Part shown: positions 1 through 6,778 of the stretch, one piece after another
Numbering within the stretch: the first letter of the stretch is position 1
How the letters are laid out: each line of letters begins with the position of its first letter
Translations under genes and position numbers: made by a program
The notes under the pieces: generated by a model
Seen by the model: the letters and a program-made list of their open reading frames with translations, nothing else
Database searches by the model: none
What the model was told of the DNA's origin: nothing
NCBI GenBank assembly: GCA_964501815.1
Contig: CAZCUR010000030.1
Location: 1-28,351, forward strand
From: Geothermobacter sp964501815
Lineage (GTDB): Bacteria; Desulfobacterota; Desulfuromonadia; Desulfuromonadales; Geothermobacteraceae
DNA length: 28,351 bases
Reading direction: 5' to 3'

Positions 1-60
1 GGAGGTGCTTGCCGTAACCAACATCGACTAGGCCGTTATAGCCGCGCCAGCCGTCGCAAA
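1..60 (-). pseudogene. Probable IS1595/ISXO2-type transposase remnant, cut by the window edge
   Basis: Read on the minus strand, this edge encodes about 19 residues containing CDGWRGYNGLVDVGYGKH. This resembles the DGW-x-GY stretch next to a catalytic Asp in IS1595-family (ISXO2-like) DDE transposases. The reading continues open to about position 120, but the residues upstream of the Cys do not look like the family, so the recognisable part begins near 60 and runs off the window. No start codon or terminal inverted repeat is visible. It may be a broken insertion sequence next to another transposase remnant. The match is short and made from memory of the family, so the call is tentative. Confidence 0.4.
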
Positions 61-106
61 AGGGTCTGGCTTTGACAACCCGCATTTCTGATTTACCGTC
101 GCAACC

Positions 107-376
107 ATGCCCAGAAAACCACGCATTCACTTTCCCGGCGCGCTCTACCATGTCATGTTGCGCGGCAACCGTGGCGATGACATCTTTTACTCCCGCGCCG
201 ACCGCACAAGGTTCCTACTGCTGATCCAGGCGGGCATTCAGCGCTTCCGGCACCGAGTCCACGCTTACTGCCTCATGGACAATCATGTCCACCTTGCAAT
301 ACAGGTCGCCGATGTGCCTCTTGCCAAAATCATGCAAAACCTCTCCTTCCGTTACACCCAATACTTCAACCAGAAT
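107..376 (+). pseudogene. REP-associated tyrosine (Y1/HUH) transposase, 3'-truncated
   Basis: The first 89 residues read as the N-terminal half of a REP-associated tyrosine transposase (Transposase_17/Y1_Tnp family). It has the opening MPRKPRIHFPGALYHVMLRGN, the segment YCLMDNHVHL with the HUH metal-binding pair at H60 and H62, and the end FRYTQYFNQ. Family members normally continue with a GHLFQGRYK-like segment and, further on, the catalytic tyrosine helix. Here the similarity stops at about residue 90, and the frame runs on without a stop into an unrelated lipoprotein. The catalytic Tyr region is therefore lost and the protein should not be an active transposase. The ATG at 107 matches the usual family start. 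The neighbouring IS remnant suggests a mobile-element graveyard. Confidence 0.8.
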
Positions 377-454
377 GCCAATGACACATTTGTCAGGCCT
401 GCCCTTGAACATGACACACCGCCATCACCCATGCCTCCGCATCCATCACCGACT

Positions 455-925
455 ATGAAACTTTTTTACCTGCTTGCAATTACCCTGGCATTCCTTTTGG
501 GCGGCTGTGCCCTGGCCCCACACAGTGAAGACCGCCCGATCGTACATGCGATTGGCGTTTATGAGGGGACCTACCCTCCAGGGGTTCGACACAGCCATGG
601 CTACCACCCTTTTGGTGAAGTCAGAATCACTGTTGCAACCAAAACCCCCATTGCACTGATCCTGTCAGCCTACGAGCCAGTGAATTGGGTCTTCGATTTA
701 CATGACGGTGCGCAGGTGAGACAGGTAGTCTTGAACGGCTATCACCCGGACCGCGTTTCCGGGCTGCTGGATGGGACCGTGGTTCTTCGTGAGCACTTCG
801 GCGCGGTCTACAAGGCCGACCACAAGGTGCTGGTCGACCAATATGCTATGAAAAAGTTCGGCGTTAAGCCTGCCTCCTTTCAATACGGATACCAGGGAAG
901 GGACTTCATCATAAACCGATTCTGA
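455..925 (+). CDS. Small outer-membrane-type lipoprotein of unknown function
   Basis: The 156-residue product begins with a lipoprotein signal peptide: a charged start MKLFY, a hydrophobic core at residues 5-15 and a lipobox LGGC with the acylated Cys at 18. The mature part contains the segments VYEGTYPPG and LSAYEPVNW and ends in a Tyr/Phe-rich tail. I recognise no characterised family, although similar hypothetical proteins with an 'AYEPV.W' segment occur in deltaproteobacteria. The reading frame is open upstream and continuous with the transposase remnant at 107. I chose ATG 455 because the signal peptide starts exactly there, but no good ribosome binding site precedes it. It could be poorly translated, or expressed through the upstream frame. 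A GC-rich inverted repeat follows the stop. Confidence 0.65.
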   Translation: MKLFYLLAITLAFLLGGCALAPHSEDRPIVHAIGVYEGTYPPGVRHSHGYHPFGEVRITVATKTPIALILSAYEPVNWVFDLHDGAQVRQVVLNGYHPDRVSGLLDGTVVLREHFGAVYKADHKVLVDQYAMKKFGVKPASFQYGYQGRDFIINRF

Positions 926-932
926 ACCTTGC

Positions 933-972
933 CTGGCCGGTGCCCACCCCAATGGCCGGCCAGTTGTCTAGT
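933..972 (+). terminator. Possible weak terminator after the lipoprotein gene
   Basis: CTGGCCGG (933-940) and CCGGCCAG (956-963) form an 8-bp stem with a 15-nt loop, followed by TTGTCTAGT. It sits 7 nt past the lipoprotein stop. The T tract is poor, so termination is only likely, not certain. Confidence 0.4.
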
Positions 973-987
973 ACATGAGGGGGAGTT

Positions 988-2679
988 ATGAACATTGATA
1001 TCAGGTGCCCGCACTGCGGATTGTCAAAATCTGTCCCGGAGGACAAGCTTCCATCGCGGAAGGTAAGAGTATCCTGCCCGGCCTGCAAGCAAACCTTCCC
1101 CTTCGAATTCAAGGATACGCCGTCCGATCCACAAGGCAACGACCAACAGAAGCCGGGTAAAAAGCGCGCCCCCCTCGGAGAGGTTGCCTTCTATCTCGCC
1201 CTCCTCGCTTTCGCTGTGCTGTTCCTGGCCAGATACACCCCCATCTACCTGCCAAAGAGCATCTTCAAGTGGGTACTCCTCCTGCCGCCCATCGCTTTGG
1301 TGCTCAGCATCGTAAGCATGTTTTCGAAAGAAAAATCGAAGAAGTTTCCGGTAATTACCATTGTGGTCTGCCTTTCGGGAGCCCTCTCTGTCGCAATGCC
1401 CATGCTGCGGGAGGTTGCCAACGACTCGTTCGGGCTCAATCTCCCTGACCGCATCGGCTTGACACCCCTTCATTATGCCGCTCGCTATGGTGACTTGAAG
1501 ACTATCAGGACCTTGGTCAAAAAAGGCGTGAACCTGGAGGCGCAGGACAATCACGGCTGTACCCCGCTGGCGAATGCCGTGAGTAGCAAACAGGCCGAAG
1601 CAGCGCGTCTACTCCTTGCTGCAGGCGCCGATCCGAACACCGTCTGCAAGGATCGGCGGGTTCTGACCGAAGCCGTCTGGGGATTGGGCAAGCCGGGGCT
1701 GGAAATGCTGCTGTCCGCCGGCGCGGATATCAATGCCGTGAACTACAACGACGACAAACTGTGGAAGGACATGGTGTTCAGGGCTGACAAGGATACGGAA
1801 AAAGTTCCGGGACGGACGACCCTTTTCTATGTTCTTGACCATCCCGACCTCACAGCCTTCCTGCTCGATCGTGGTGCCGATCCCAACGCCGAAACCGCCA
1901 GCGGGGTCAGGCCGATCCACGTCGTCAACAACGCCGAGAGCGCACGCCTGCTGATCGAGCACGGTGCCGTGGTCAACGTTGCCGAGGCGCACGGAGACAC
2001 CCCGCTGCATCTCGTGCAGGACCCTGACACGGCGCGGGTGCTGATTGCAGGCGGCGCCGATCTGGAAGCCAAAAACCACAAGAAGCTGACCCCCCTGCTG
2101 GCGAACTCCCATGAGCAGGTAGTGGCGGTTTTGCTGGCGGCGGGTGCCGACCCGACGGCCATGGACAGCGGTGGGAGAACGGCCCTCCAGCGGGCATCCA
2201 GGATCGAGATGGCCGACGTCCTGCTAAAGGGTGGGGTGGATGTCAATGGCCTGGGCAAGACGGGGAGTTCCGCCCTGTATTACGCGGTAGGCCTGAAAAA
2301 TCTCGAACTGGTCAATCTGCTGCTTGCGAACGGCGCAGATTGTAACCTGGCAACCGGATTGGGTCGTCCTCCGCTGCACTATGCCGCAGAGCTTGGCCTG
2401 GCCGAATTCACCCGGGCCCTGCTGCAGGGCGGCGCCGACCCGGACCTGCAGCTGCGGGATGACGCCTCGACGCCCCTGCATTTTGCCGCCCGGAAGGGAC
2501 ATGTCGAGGTCGTCAGGGTGCTGCTGGAATACGGCGCACGCAGGGACCTGGTGGACAGAAAAGGCGAGACCCCGGCCGAGGTCGCCGCCGGTCTGGAGAA
2601 TGCTCAGGTGAGGGCGCAGCTTCTCGATCTGCTGTCCGACGGCAAAGACGATCTTGGGCCGGCGGTGACGGGAAATTAA
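988..2679 (+). CDS. Membrane protein with N-terminal zinc ribbon and about 12 ankyrin repeats
   Basis: This 563-residue protein opens with an MJ0042-type zinc ribbon (C7-x2-C10 and C30-x2-C33). Three hydrophobic segments follow, at about 64-82, 95-111 and 120-138. From about residue 154 to the C terminus it carries roughly twelve ankyrin repeats, of the kind TPLHYAARYGDLKTIRTLV. Repeats 5-8 are shortened to about 30 residues. Ankyrin arrays bind other proteins; the partner cannot be told from sequence. The layout suggests a membrane-anchored scaffold. The start is supported by GGGGGAG just upstream of ATG 988. A strong intrinsic terminator follows the stop, so the gene appears to be monocistronic. 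Nothing in the neighbourhood indicates its role. Confidence 0.85.
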   Translation: MNIDIRCPHCGLSKSVPEDKLPSRKVRVSCPACKQTFPFEFKDTPSDPQGNDQQKPGKKRAPLGEVAFYLALLAFAVLFLARYTPIYLPKSIFKWVLLLPPIALVLSIVSMFSKEKSKKFPVITIVVCLSGALSVAMPMLREVANDSFGLNLPDRIGLTPLHYAARYGDLKTIRTLVKKGVNLEAQDNHGCTPLANAVSSKQAEAARLLLAAGADPNTVCKDRRVLTEAVWGLGKPGLEMLLSAGADINAVNYNDDKLWKDMVFRADKDTEKVPGRTTLFYVLDHPDLTAFLLDRGADPNAETASGVRPIHVVNNAESARLLIEHGAVVNVAEAHGDTPLHLVQDPDTARVLIAGGADLEAKNHKKLTPLLANSHEQVVAVLLAAGADPTAMDSGGRTALQRASRIEMADVLLKGGVDVNGLGKTGSSALYYAVGLKNLELVNLLLANGADCNLATGLGRPPLHYAAELGLAEFTRALLQGGADPDLQLRDDASTPLHFAARKGHVEVVRVLLEYGARRDLVDRKGETPAEVAAGLENAQVRAQLLDLLSDGKDDLGPAVTGN

Positions 2680-2683
2680 AGAG

Positions 2684-2736
2684 ACAAGAATGGCCGCTTC
2701 TAGTTGCCGGCAGCGGCCATTCTTGTTCTTTTCTTT
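2684..2736 (+). terminator. Intrinsic terminator of the ankyrin gene
   Basis: ACAAGAATGGCCGCT (2684-2698) pairs perfectly with AGCGGCCATTCTTGT (2712-2726) across a 13-nt loop. A T-rich tract, TCTTTTCTTT, follows. The hairpin begins 5 nt after the ankyrin stop codon. The rest of the 2680-3031 interval holds no convincing gene; its right end carries the toxin-antitoxin promoter. Confidence 0.85.
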
Positions 2737-2968
2737 GAGAAGAACCATAGTTCGCCGGCTCTGCCTCAGACATTCCCGGGGCATCGGGCGGGCATGCCTG
2801 TCTTCTGGCATAACCGAATCGGTCTCAGGCCCCTGGATTCGAGTCCCGAGCCCAGGTACGTATCGGACACTTTGCTGCCACTACTGGATATTGTGTGAGG
2901 GATATGGAACCCCAAAGCCAAAAGGGCCTAGCATCGAAAAAGACAGACGGCACACCCTTGACATGGAG

Positions 2969-2997
2969 TTGACGCCTGCCGTACAGGGCCGTAAAAT
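2969..2997 (+). promoter_or_regulatory. Sigma-70 promoter of the RHH/PIN toxin-antitoxin operon
   Basis: TTGACG (2969-2974) and TAAAAT (2992-2997) are separated by exactly 17 nt and lie 34 nt upstream of the antitoxin start. An alternative -35, TTGACA at 2958-2963, has no good -10 partner. The -10 is embedded in a set of direct repeats, as expected for an autoregulated antitoxin promoter. Confidence 0.65.
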
Positions 2998-3007
2998 GAG
3001 CCGTACA
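2978..3007 (+). repeat. Three direct repeats GCCGTAMA over the toxin-antitoxin promoter
   Basis: GCCGTACA (2978-2985), GCCGTAAA (2988-2995) and GCCGTACA (3000-3007) recur at 10- and 12-bp steps across the spacer, -10 and start region of the promoter. One helical turn between half-sites on one strand face fits a ribbon-helix-helix operator. The site is inferred from the pattern alone. Confidence 0.5.
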
Positions 3008-3031
3008 AAGCTGGCCAGGAAAGGCACCTTT

Positions 3032-3268
3032 ATGGCAACGAGAAAACTGACCATCCGCCTGCCGGAAGAAGACATCGACTTTGCCAGGGACTATGCCGCC
3101 GAACACGGCATGACCATGACCGAATTGATAGACCGCTACCTGAAATCCCTCCAAACCCGGCACAAGGGTCCCCTGGCCGACGAAATCGTCCGGTTCAGCG
3201 GCATCATCCCCGCCGACATTGACGGCCGCAGGGAATATCACGAAGGGATGGCAAAGAAGCATCGATGA
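3032..3268 (+). CDS. Ribbon-helix-helix antitoxin (DUF6364-like)
   Basis: The 78-residue protein has a short beta strand, RKLTIRLPEE, followed by two helices (DIDFARDYAAEHG and TMTELIDRYLKSL). This is the ribbon-helix-helix DNA-binding fold seen in DUF6364-type antitoxins. The C-terminal tail, which includes FSGIIPADIDGRREYHEGM, should wrap the toxin. It is expected to neutralise the PIN nuclease encoded next and to repress the shared promoter. ATG 3032 was chosen because AGGAAAGG lies just upstream and the ribbon begins at once; the frame is open further upstream but lacks family similarity. Its stop overlaps the toxin start in ATGA, indicating translational coupling. Confidence 0.85.
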   Translation: MATRKLTIRLPEEDIDFARDYAAEHGMTMTELIDRYLKSLQTRHKGPLADEIVRFSGIIPADIDGRREYHEGMAKKHR

Positions 3269-3675
3269 AACTGATGCTCGACCTCAACATCCTGCTGGAT
3301 GTCGTACAGCGTCGTGAACCTCACTATGCGGCGTCCGCCAGTGTCCTCAACCTCGCCTACGAACAGAAGAATGGCTGCGTTCCGGCGCACGCCGTCACAA
3401 CCCTCCACTATCTGGTCGCCAGGCATGCCGACCGGCAAAAAGCGGGAGAGCTGGTCGACTGGCTGCTGTTGCATTTCACCGTCGCGGCGGTCGGCACGGA
3501 CACGCTGAAACGAGCCAGAGCCCTCGACTTCCCCGATTTTGAGGACGCGGTCGTGTCAGCCTGCGCCGAACAGCTGGGGTGTGCGTTCATCATCACCCGT
3601 AACTGCCGCGATTTCGCCCGATCGAGCGTGACCGCGGTTACCCCGGAGGAATTTCTGGCGCAACGCAGGAATTGA
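3265..3675 (+). CDS. PIN-domain ribonuclease toxin
   Basis: The 136-residue protein is a VapC-like PIN domain, a metal-dependent RNase that blocks growth when not bound by its antitoxin. It has the N-terminal strand MKLMLDLNILLDV with D6, the acidic cluster DFPDFEDAV (D91, D94) and the late motif TRNCRDF (D116), then a typical TPEEFL end. The full length and intact acidic residues suggest an active enzyme. It is translationally coupled to the RHH protein upstream. The RNA target cannot be predicted. The pair lies between an accessory gene and the conserved ribosomal operon, a common location for such modules. Confidence 0.85.
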   Translation: MKLMLDLNILLDVVQRREPHYAASASVLNLAYEQKNGCVPAHAVTTLHYLVARHADRQKAGELVDWLLLHFTVAAVGTDTLKRARALDFPDFEDAVVSACAEQLGCAFIITRNCRDFARSSVTAVTPEEFLAQRRN

Positions 3676-3745
3676 CCCCGCCCCGCCGGTCCGGACCGAA
3701 GCCGGCCATAGTCCCACCCATCGCACCGGCGCGCCGAATTTTCCC

Positions 3746-3774
3746 TTGACACACACCGACCTGCCTCCTATAGT
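3746..3774 (+). promoter_or_regulatory. Strong sigma-70 promoter of rplU-rpmA
   Basis: TTGACA (3746-3751) is a perfect -35 box and TATAGT (3769-3774) is a near-perfect -10, with 17 nt between them. The predicted leader to the rplU start at 3826 is about 45 nt. This is the best promoter match in the window, as expected for a ribosomal protein operon. Confidence 0.85.
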
Positions 3775-3825
3775 TCGTTGTTCCGGAGAAATCCGGCAGT
3801 TCCCGACGAGAGCGAGGTGAGTTGG

Positions 3826-4134
3826 ATGTACGCGGTGATCAAGACCGGAGGAAAACAGTACAAAGTTTCCGAGGGCGACCTGGTCAAGGTCGAAAAACTG
3901 GAAGGCGCGGTGGGTGACACCATCGAGCTGGATGAAGTCCTCATGGTCGGCGGAGAAGAGGTCAAGATCGGAACACCTCTATTGCCTGGCGCGAAAGTGA
4001 AGGCCCGCATTGTCGAGCAGGGCAAGGACAAAAAAATCCTTGTCTTCAAGTCGAAGCGGCGCAAGAACTATCGCAAGAAGTACGGGCACCGCCAACCCAT
4101 TACACGCCTGCAGATTACGGGCATCGAAGCTTAA
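3826..4134 (+). CDS. rplU: 50S ribosomal protein L21
   Basis: The 102-residue product is ribosomal protein L21 of the large subunit, which binds 23S rRNA. It starts MYAVIKTGGKQYKV and ends with the conserved YRKKYGHRQPITRLQI segment. The length is normal for the family. ATG 3826 follows GCGAGGTGA. The frame is open upstream to 3778, but those residues are not part of L21 and lie over the leader. It is cotranscribed with rpmA, whose ribosome binding site overlaps the rplU stop codon, and the pair shares the strong promoter at 3746. Confidence 0.97.
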   Translation: MYAVIKTGGKQYKVSEGDLVKVEKLEGAVGDTIELDEVLMVGGEEVKIGTPLLPGAKVKARIVEQGKDKKILVFKSKRRKNYRKKYGHRQPITRLQITGIEA

Positions 4135-4146
4135 AGGAGACAACCC

Positions 4147-4401
4147 ATGGCACACAAAAAAGCGGGTGGCAGCTCCAAGAACGGTCGCGACAGCATTGGC
4201 AAGCGCCTCGGCGTCAAGCGCTTCGGCGGCCAGAAGGTCAGCGCCGGCTCGATTCTCGTGCGTCAGCGCGGCACCACCATTCACCCCGGCAACAACGTCG
4301 GCTGCGGCAAGGATTACACCCTGTACGCGCTGATCGACGGCGTGGTGAAGTTCGAGCGGTACGGCAAGACCCGGAAGAAGGTCAGCGTTTACGCCGACTG
4401 A
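4147..4401 (+). CDS. rpmA: 50S ribosomal protein L27
   Basis: The 84-residue protein is ribosomal protein L27, located near the peptidyl transferase centre. It begins MAHKKAGGSSKNGRDS and carries the family signature GSILVRQRGT with HPGNNVG. The N terminus starts directly with AHKKAGG, without the cleaved extension found in Firmicutes. AAAGGAGA at the end of rplU provides the ribosome binding site. The gene is followed by an intrinsic terminator, separating the pair from obgE. Confidence 0.97.
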   Translation: MAHKKAGGSSKNGRDSIGKRLGVKRFGGQKVSAGSILVRQRGTTIHPGNNVGCGKDYTLYALIDGVVKFERYGKTRKKVSVYAD

Positions 4402-4430
4402 GTCCCACCCGGACAACCGAACCCGATGGA

Positions 4431-4468
4431 AGCCCGAAGTTCGCCGAACTTCGGGCTTTTGTCCTTTT
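4431..4468 (+). terminator. Intrinsic terminator after rpmA
   Basis: AGCCCGAAGTT (4431-4441) pairs perfectly with AACTTCGGGCT (4447-4457) across a 5-nt loop and is followed by TTTGTCCTTTTC. The structure lies between rpmA and obgE. Some read-through or a separate weak obgE promoter in 4469-4547 is needed for the downstream operon; I see no clear promoter there. Confidence 0.85.
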
Positions 4469-4547
4469 CAACCGCAGCAGGCAGCACCCGGCCGAAGGAA
4501 CAGTCCCTTGGCCTTGGGCCTTTGACCCTTAGCCGATATTTGCACCC

Positions 4548-5570
4548 ATGAACTTCGTCGATGAAGTCAGAATCACCGCCAAGGCCGGCGACGGCGGCCG
4601 CGGCTGCGTCAGCTTTCGCCGCGAGCGTTTCGTGCCCAAAGGAGGACCGGACGGCGGCGACGGCGGTGACGGCGGCAACGTCGTGCTCGAGGTCGACGGC
4701 GGCCTGTCGACCCTGCTCGACCTGCGTTACCGCAAGGTCTACCGGGCCCAAAACGGCGCGCCGGGCATGGGCAAGAACATGCGCGGCCGCAATGGTGACG
4801 ACCTGGTCATCAAGGTGCCGCCGGGCACCCTGGTCTTCGACGAAGAAACCGGTGAACAGCTCGCCGACCTGACCGAAGCCGGCGAGCGCATCGTCCTGTT
4901 GCGCGGCGGCCAGGGCGGGCGGGGCAACGCCCGTTTTGTCAGCAGCACCAACCAGGCGCCGCGCCACGCCCAGCCGGGCACCCCCGGCGAGGAACGCATG
5001 CTGCGCCTCGAACTGAAACTGCTCGCCGACGTCGGTCTGATCGGTCTGCCCAATGCCGGCAAATCGACCCTCATCAGCGCCGTCTCGGCCGCCAAACCCA
5101 AAATCGCCGACTACCCGTTCACCACGTTGGTGCCCAATCTCGGCGTGGTGCGCTTCGGCGGCTATCGCAGTTTCGTCATGGCCGACATCCCGGGCCTGAT
5201 CGAGGGAGCGAGCGAAGGCCAGGGGCTCGGCACCCGCTTTTTACGTCACGTCGAACGCACCGACCTCTTTTTGCACCTGGTCGACCTGTCCGACTTGCAG
5301 CAGGGCGATCCGATCGAACATTTCGACATGCTCAACCGCGAGCTGGCCCGGCACAATCCGGAGCTGGCCGACAAGCCCCAACTGGTGGTGCTGACCAAGC
5401 AGGACCTGACCGAGGTGCGCGAGCGCACCCCGGAGGCTCAGACGGTCTTCGAACAACGCGGCTACCGGGTGTTTCGCATCTCCGCCGCCACCGGCGAAGG
5501 GTTGCAGGAGCTGGTCAACACCCTGGGCGAACAGCTCGACCGGCTGCGCGCCGGCGGAACGGGCGATTGA
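4548..5570 (+). CDS. obgE: GTPase ObgE/CgtA
   Basis: The 340-residue protein is the Obg GTPase, which acts in 50S subunit assembly and stress response. The glycine-rich Obg fold fills residues 1-158 with runs such as GGPDGGDGGDGG. The G domain has G1 GLPNAGKST (166-174), switch FTT (191-193), G3 DIPG (213-216), G4 TKQD and G5 ISA. The C-terminal extension is short, ending soon after the G domain. The ATG at 4548 matches the family start MNFVDEV, although its ribosome binding site is weak. proB follows after 56 nt on the same strand. Confidence 0.96.
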   Translation: MNFVDEVRITAKAGDGGRGCVSFRRERFVPKGGPDGGDGGDGGNVVLEVDGGLSTLLDLRYRKVYRAQNGAPGMGKNMRGRNGDDLVIKVPPGTLVFDEETGEQLADLTEAGERIVLLRGGQGGRGNARFVSSTNQAPRHAQPGTPGEERMLRLELKLLADVGLIGLPNAGKSTLISAVSAAKPKIADYPFTTLVPNLGVVRFGGYRSFVMADIPGLIEGASEGQGLGTRFLRHVERTDLFLHLVDLSDLQQGDPIEHFDMLNRELARHNPELADKPQLVVLTKQDLTEVRERTPEAQTVFEQRGYRVFRISAATGEGLQELVNTLGEQLDRLRAGGTGD

Positions 5571-5626
5571 CAGGCGCAAAAGCCCCAAGTAGCATGTCAG
5601 CTCCCAGAAACAACGGGGCCTTAACC

Positions 5627-6778
5627 ATGCGCCAAAAAATACTTGCCAATGTCCGCCGCATCGTCGTCAAGGTCGGCAGCGGCGTCATCTCCAGTGATGA
5701 AGGCCTGAATCAGGAGCGGGTCGCGGCCATCTGCGCCGATGTCGATGCCCTGGTCCGACGCGGGCTGGAGGTCCTTCTGGTCTCTTCCGGGGCCGTGGCC
5801 GCCGGCAAGAAGGATCTCGGTATCGACGGTCGGCCGCCAAGCATCCCCCTGCGCCAGGCGGCCGCGGCCATCGGCCAGAGCCGACTGATGCGGGCCTGGA
5901 AAGAGGAGCTGCTGCCGCGCGGGCATCTGGTCGCCCAGGTACTTCTCACCCGCGACGACCTGAACAACCGGCGCCGCTACCTCAACGCCCGCAACACTCT
6001 CACCACCCTGCTCGAACACCGGGTGATTCCGGTCATCAACGAAAACGACACGGTCGTGGTCGACGAACTGCGCTTCGGCGACAACGACAACCTGTCGGCC
6101 ATGACCGCCAACCTCTGCGAGGCCAACCTGCTGGTCATCCTGTCGGACGTCGAAGGCCTGTACGATCACGACCCGCGCCACCATCCGGACGCCCAACTGC
6201 TGCGTGAGGTCGCCCTGATCACACCGGAGATCGAGGCGATGGCCGGGGACTCTCCGGGACACCTCGGCACCGGCGGCATGGTGACCAAGATTCGCGCCGC
6301 CCGCACCGCCGGACTGTGCGGCGCCGCCACGGTCATCCTCGACGGCCGCAAACCCGGACAGCTTGTGCGGCTGATGAACGGCGAACCGGTCGGCACCCTG
6401 TTTCATCCGGCCCGCGACCGGTTGGCGGCCCGCAAGCACTGGATCGCCTTCACCAAAAAACCCCAGGGGGATATCCGTCTCGACGCCGGTGCGGTGCGCG
6501 CCGTGCGAGACATGGGCCGCAGCCTGCTTCCCAGCGGCATCACCGCACTGTCCGGCCGGTTCGAACGGGGCGACGCCGTACGCCTGCTCGATCCCGACGG
6601 CAACGAGGTGGCGCGCGGCATCGTCAACTACGCCCATGACGAACTGCGACGCATCATGGGTTGCAAAACGGCTGAAATTGAAGCAATTCTCGGCTATCGC
6701 TACGGAGATGAAATCGTCCATCGGGACAACCTGACGCTGGCGCAGGGCCGATGCACTGAAGGAGAGAAGACATCATGA
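5627..6778 (+). CDS. proB: Glutamate 5-kinase
   Basis: ProB phosphorylates glutamate to gamma-glutamyl phosphate, the first step of proline synthesis. The amino-acid kinase domain begins VRRIVVKVGSGVI and contains SSGAVAAGKKDLG, NENDTVVVDELRFGDND and GTGGMVTKI. A PUA domain follows from about residue 285 (HWIAFTKKPQGDIRLDAGA). I chose ATG 5627, which gives 383 residues. The frame is open back to a TTG at 5567 and an ATG at 5594, but the extra residues do not resemble ProB. The ribosome binding site before 5627 is weak. The stop overlaps the proA start in ATGA, so the product should be made together with ProA. Confidence 0.95.
   Translation: MRQKILANVRRIVVKVGSGVISSDEGLNQERVAAICADVDALVRRGLEVLLVSSGAVAAGKKDLGIDGRPPSIPLRQAAAAIGQSRLMRAWKEELLPRGHLVAQVLLTRDDLNNRRRYLNARNTLTTLLEHRVIPVINENDTVVVDELRFGDNDNLSAMTANLCEANLLVILSDVEGLYDHDPRHHPDAQLLREVALITPEIEAMAGDSPGHLGTGGMVTKIRAARTAGLCGAATVILDGRKPGQLVRLMNGEPVGTLFHPARDRLAARKHWIAFTKKPQGDIRLDAGAVRAVRDMGRSLLPSGITALSGRFERGDAVRLLDPDGNEVARGIVNYAHDELRRIMGCKTAEIEAILGYRYGDEIVHRDNLTLAQGRCTEGEKTS

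Noticed and set aside
51..104. Direct repeat CCGTCGCAA at 51-59 and 96-104 as a target-site duplication
   Set aside because: It does not bound a recognisable element with terminal inverted repeats, and a 9-base repeat in this span can be chance.
2838..2862. A tRNA-like 3' fragment around GGATTCGAGTCCCG
   Set aside because: The bases beside the TTCGAGT loop do not pair as a T stem and no acceptor or anticodon arm is present, so neither a tRNA nor an attachment site is supported.
2690..3031. An N-terminal extension of the antitoxin to about 190 residues
   Set aside because: The extra residues cover the terminator and promoter region, show no family similarity, and a good ribosome binding site precedes the internal ATG at 3032.
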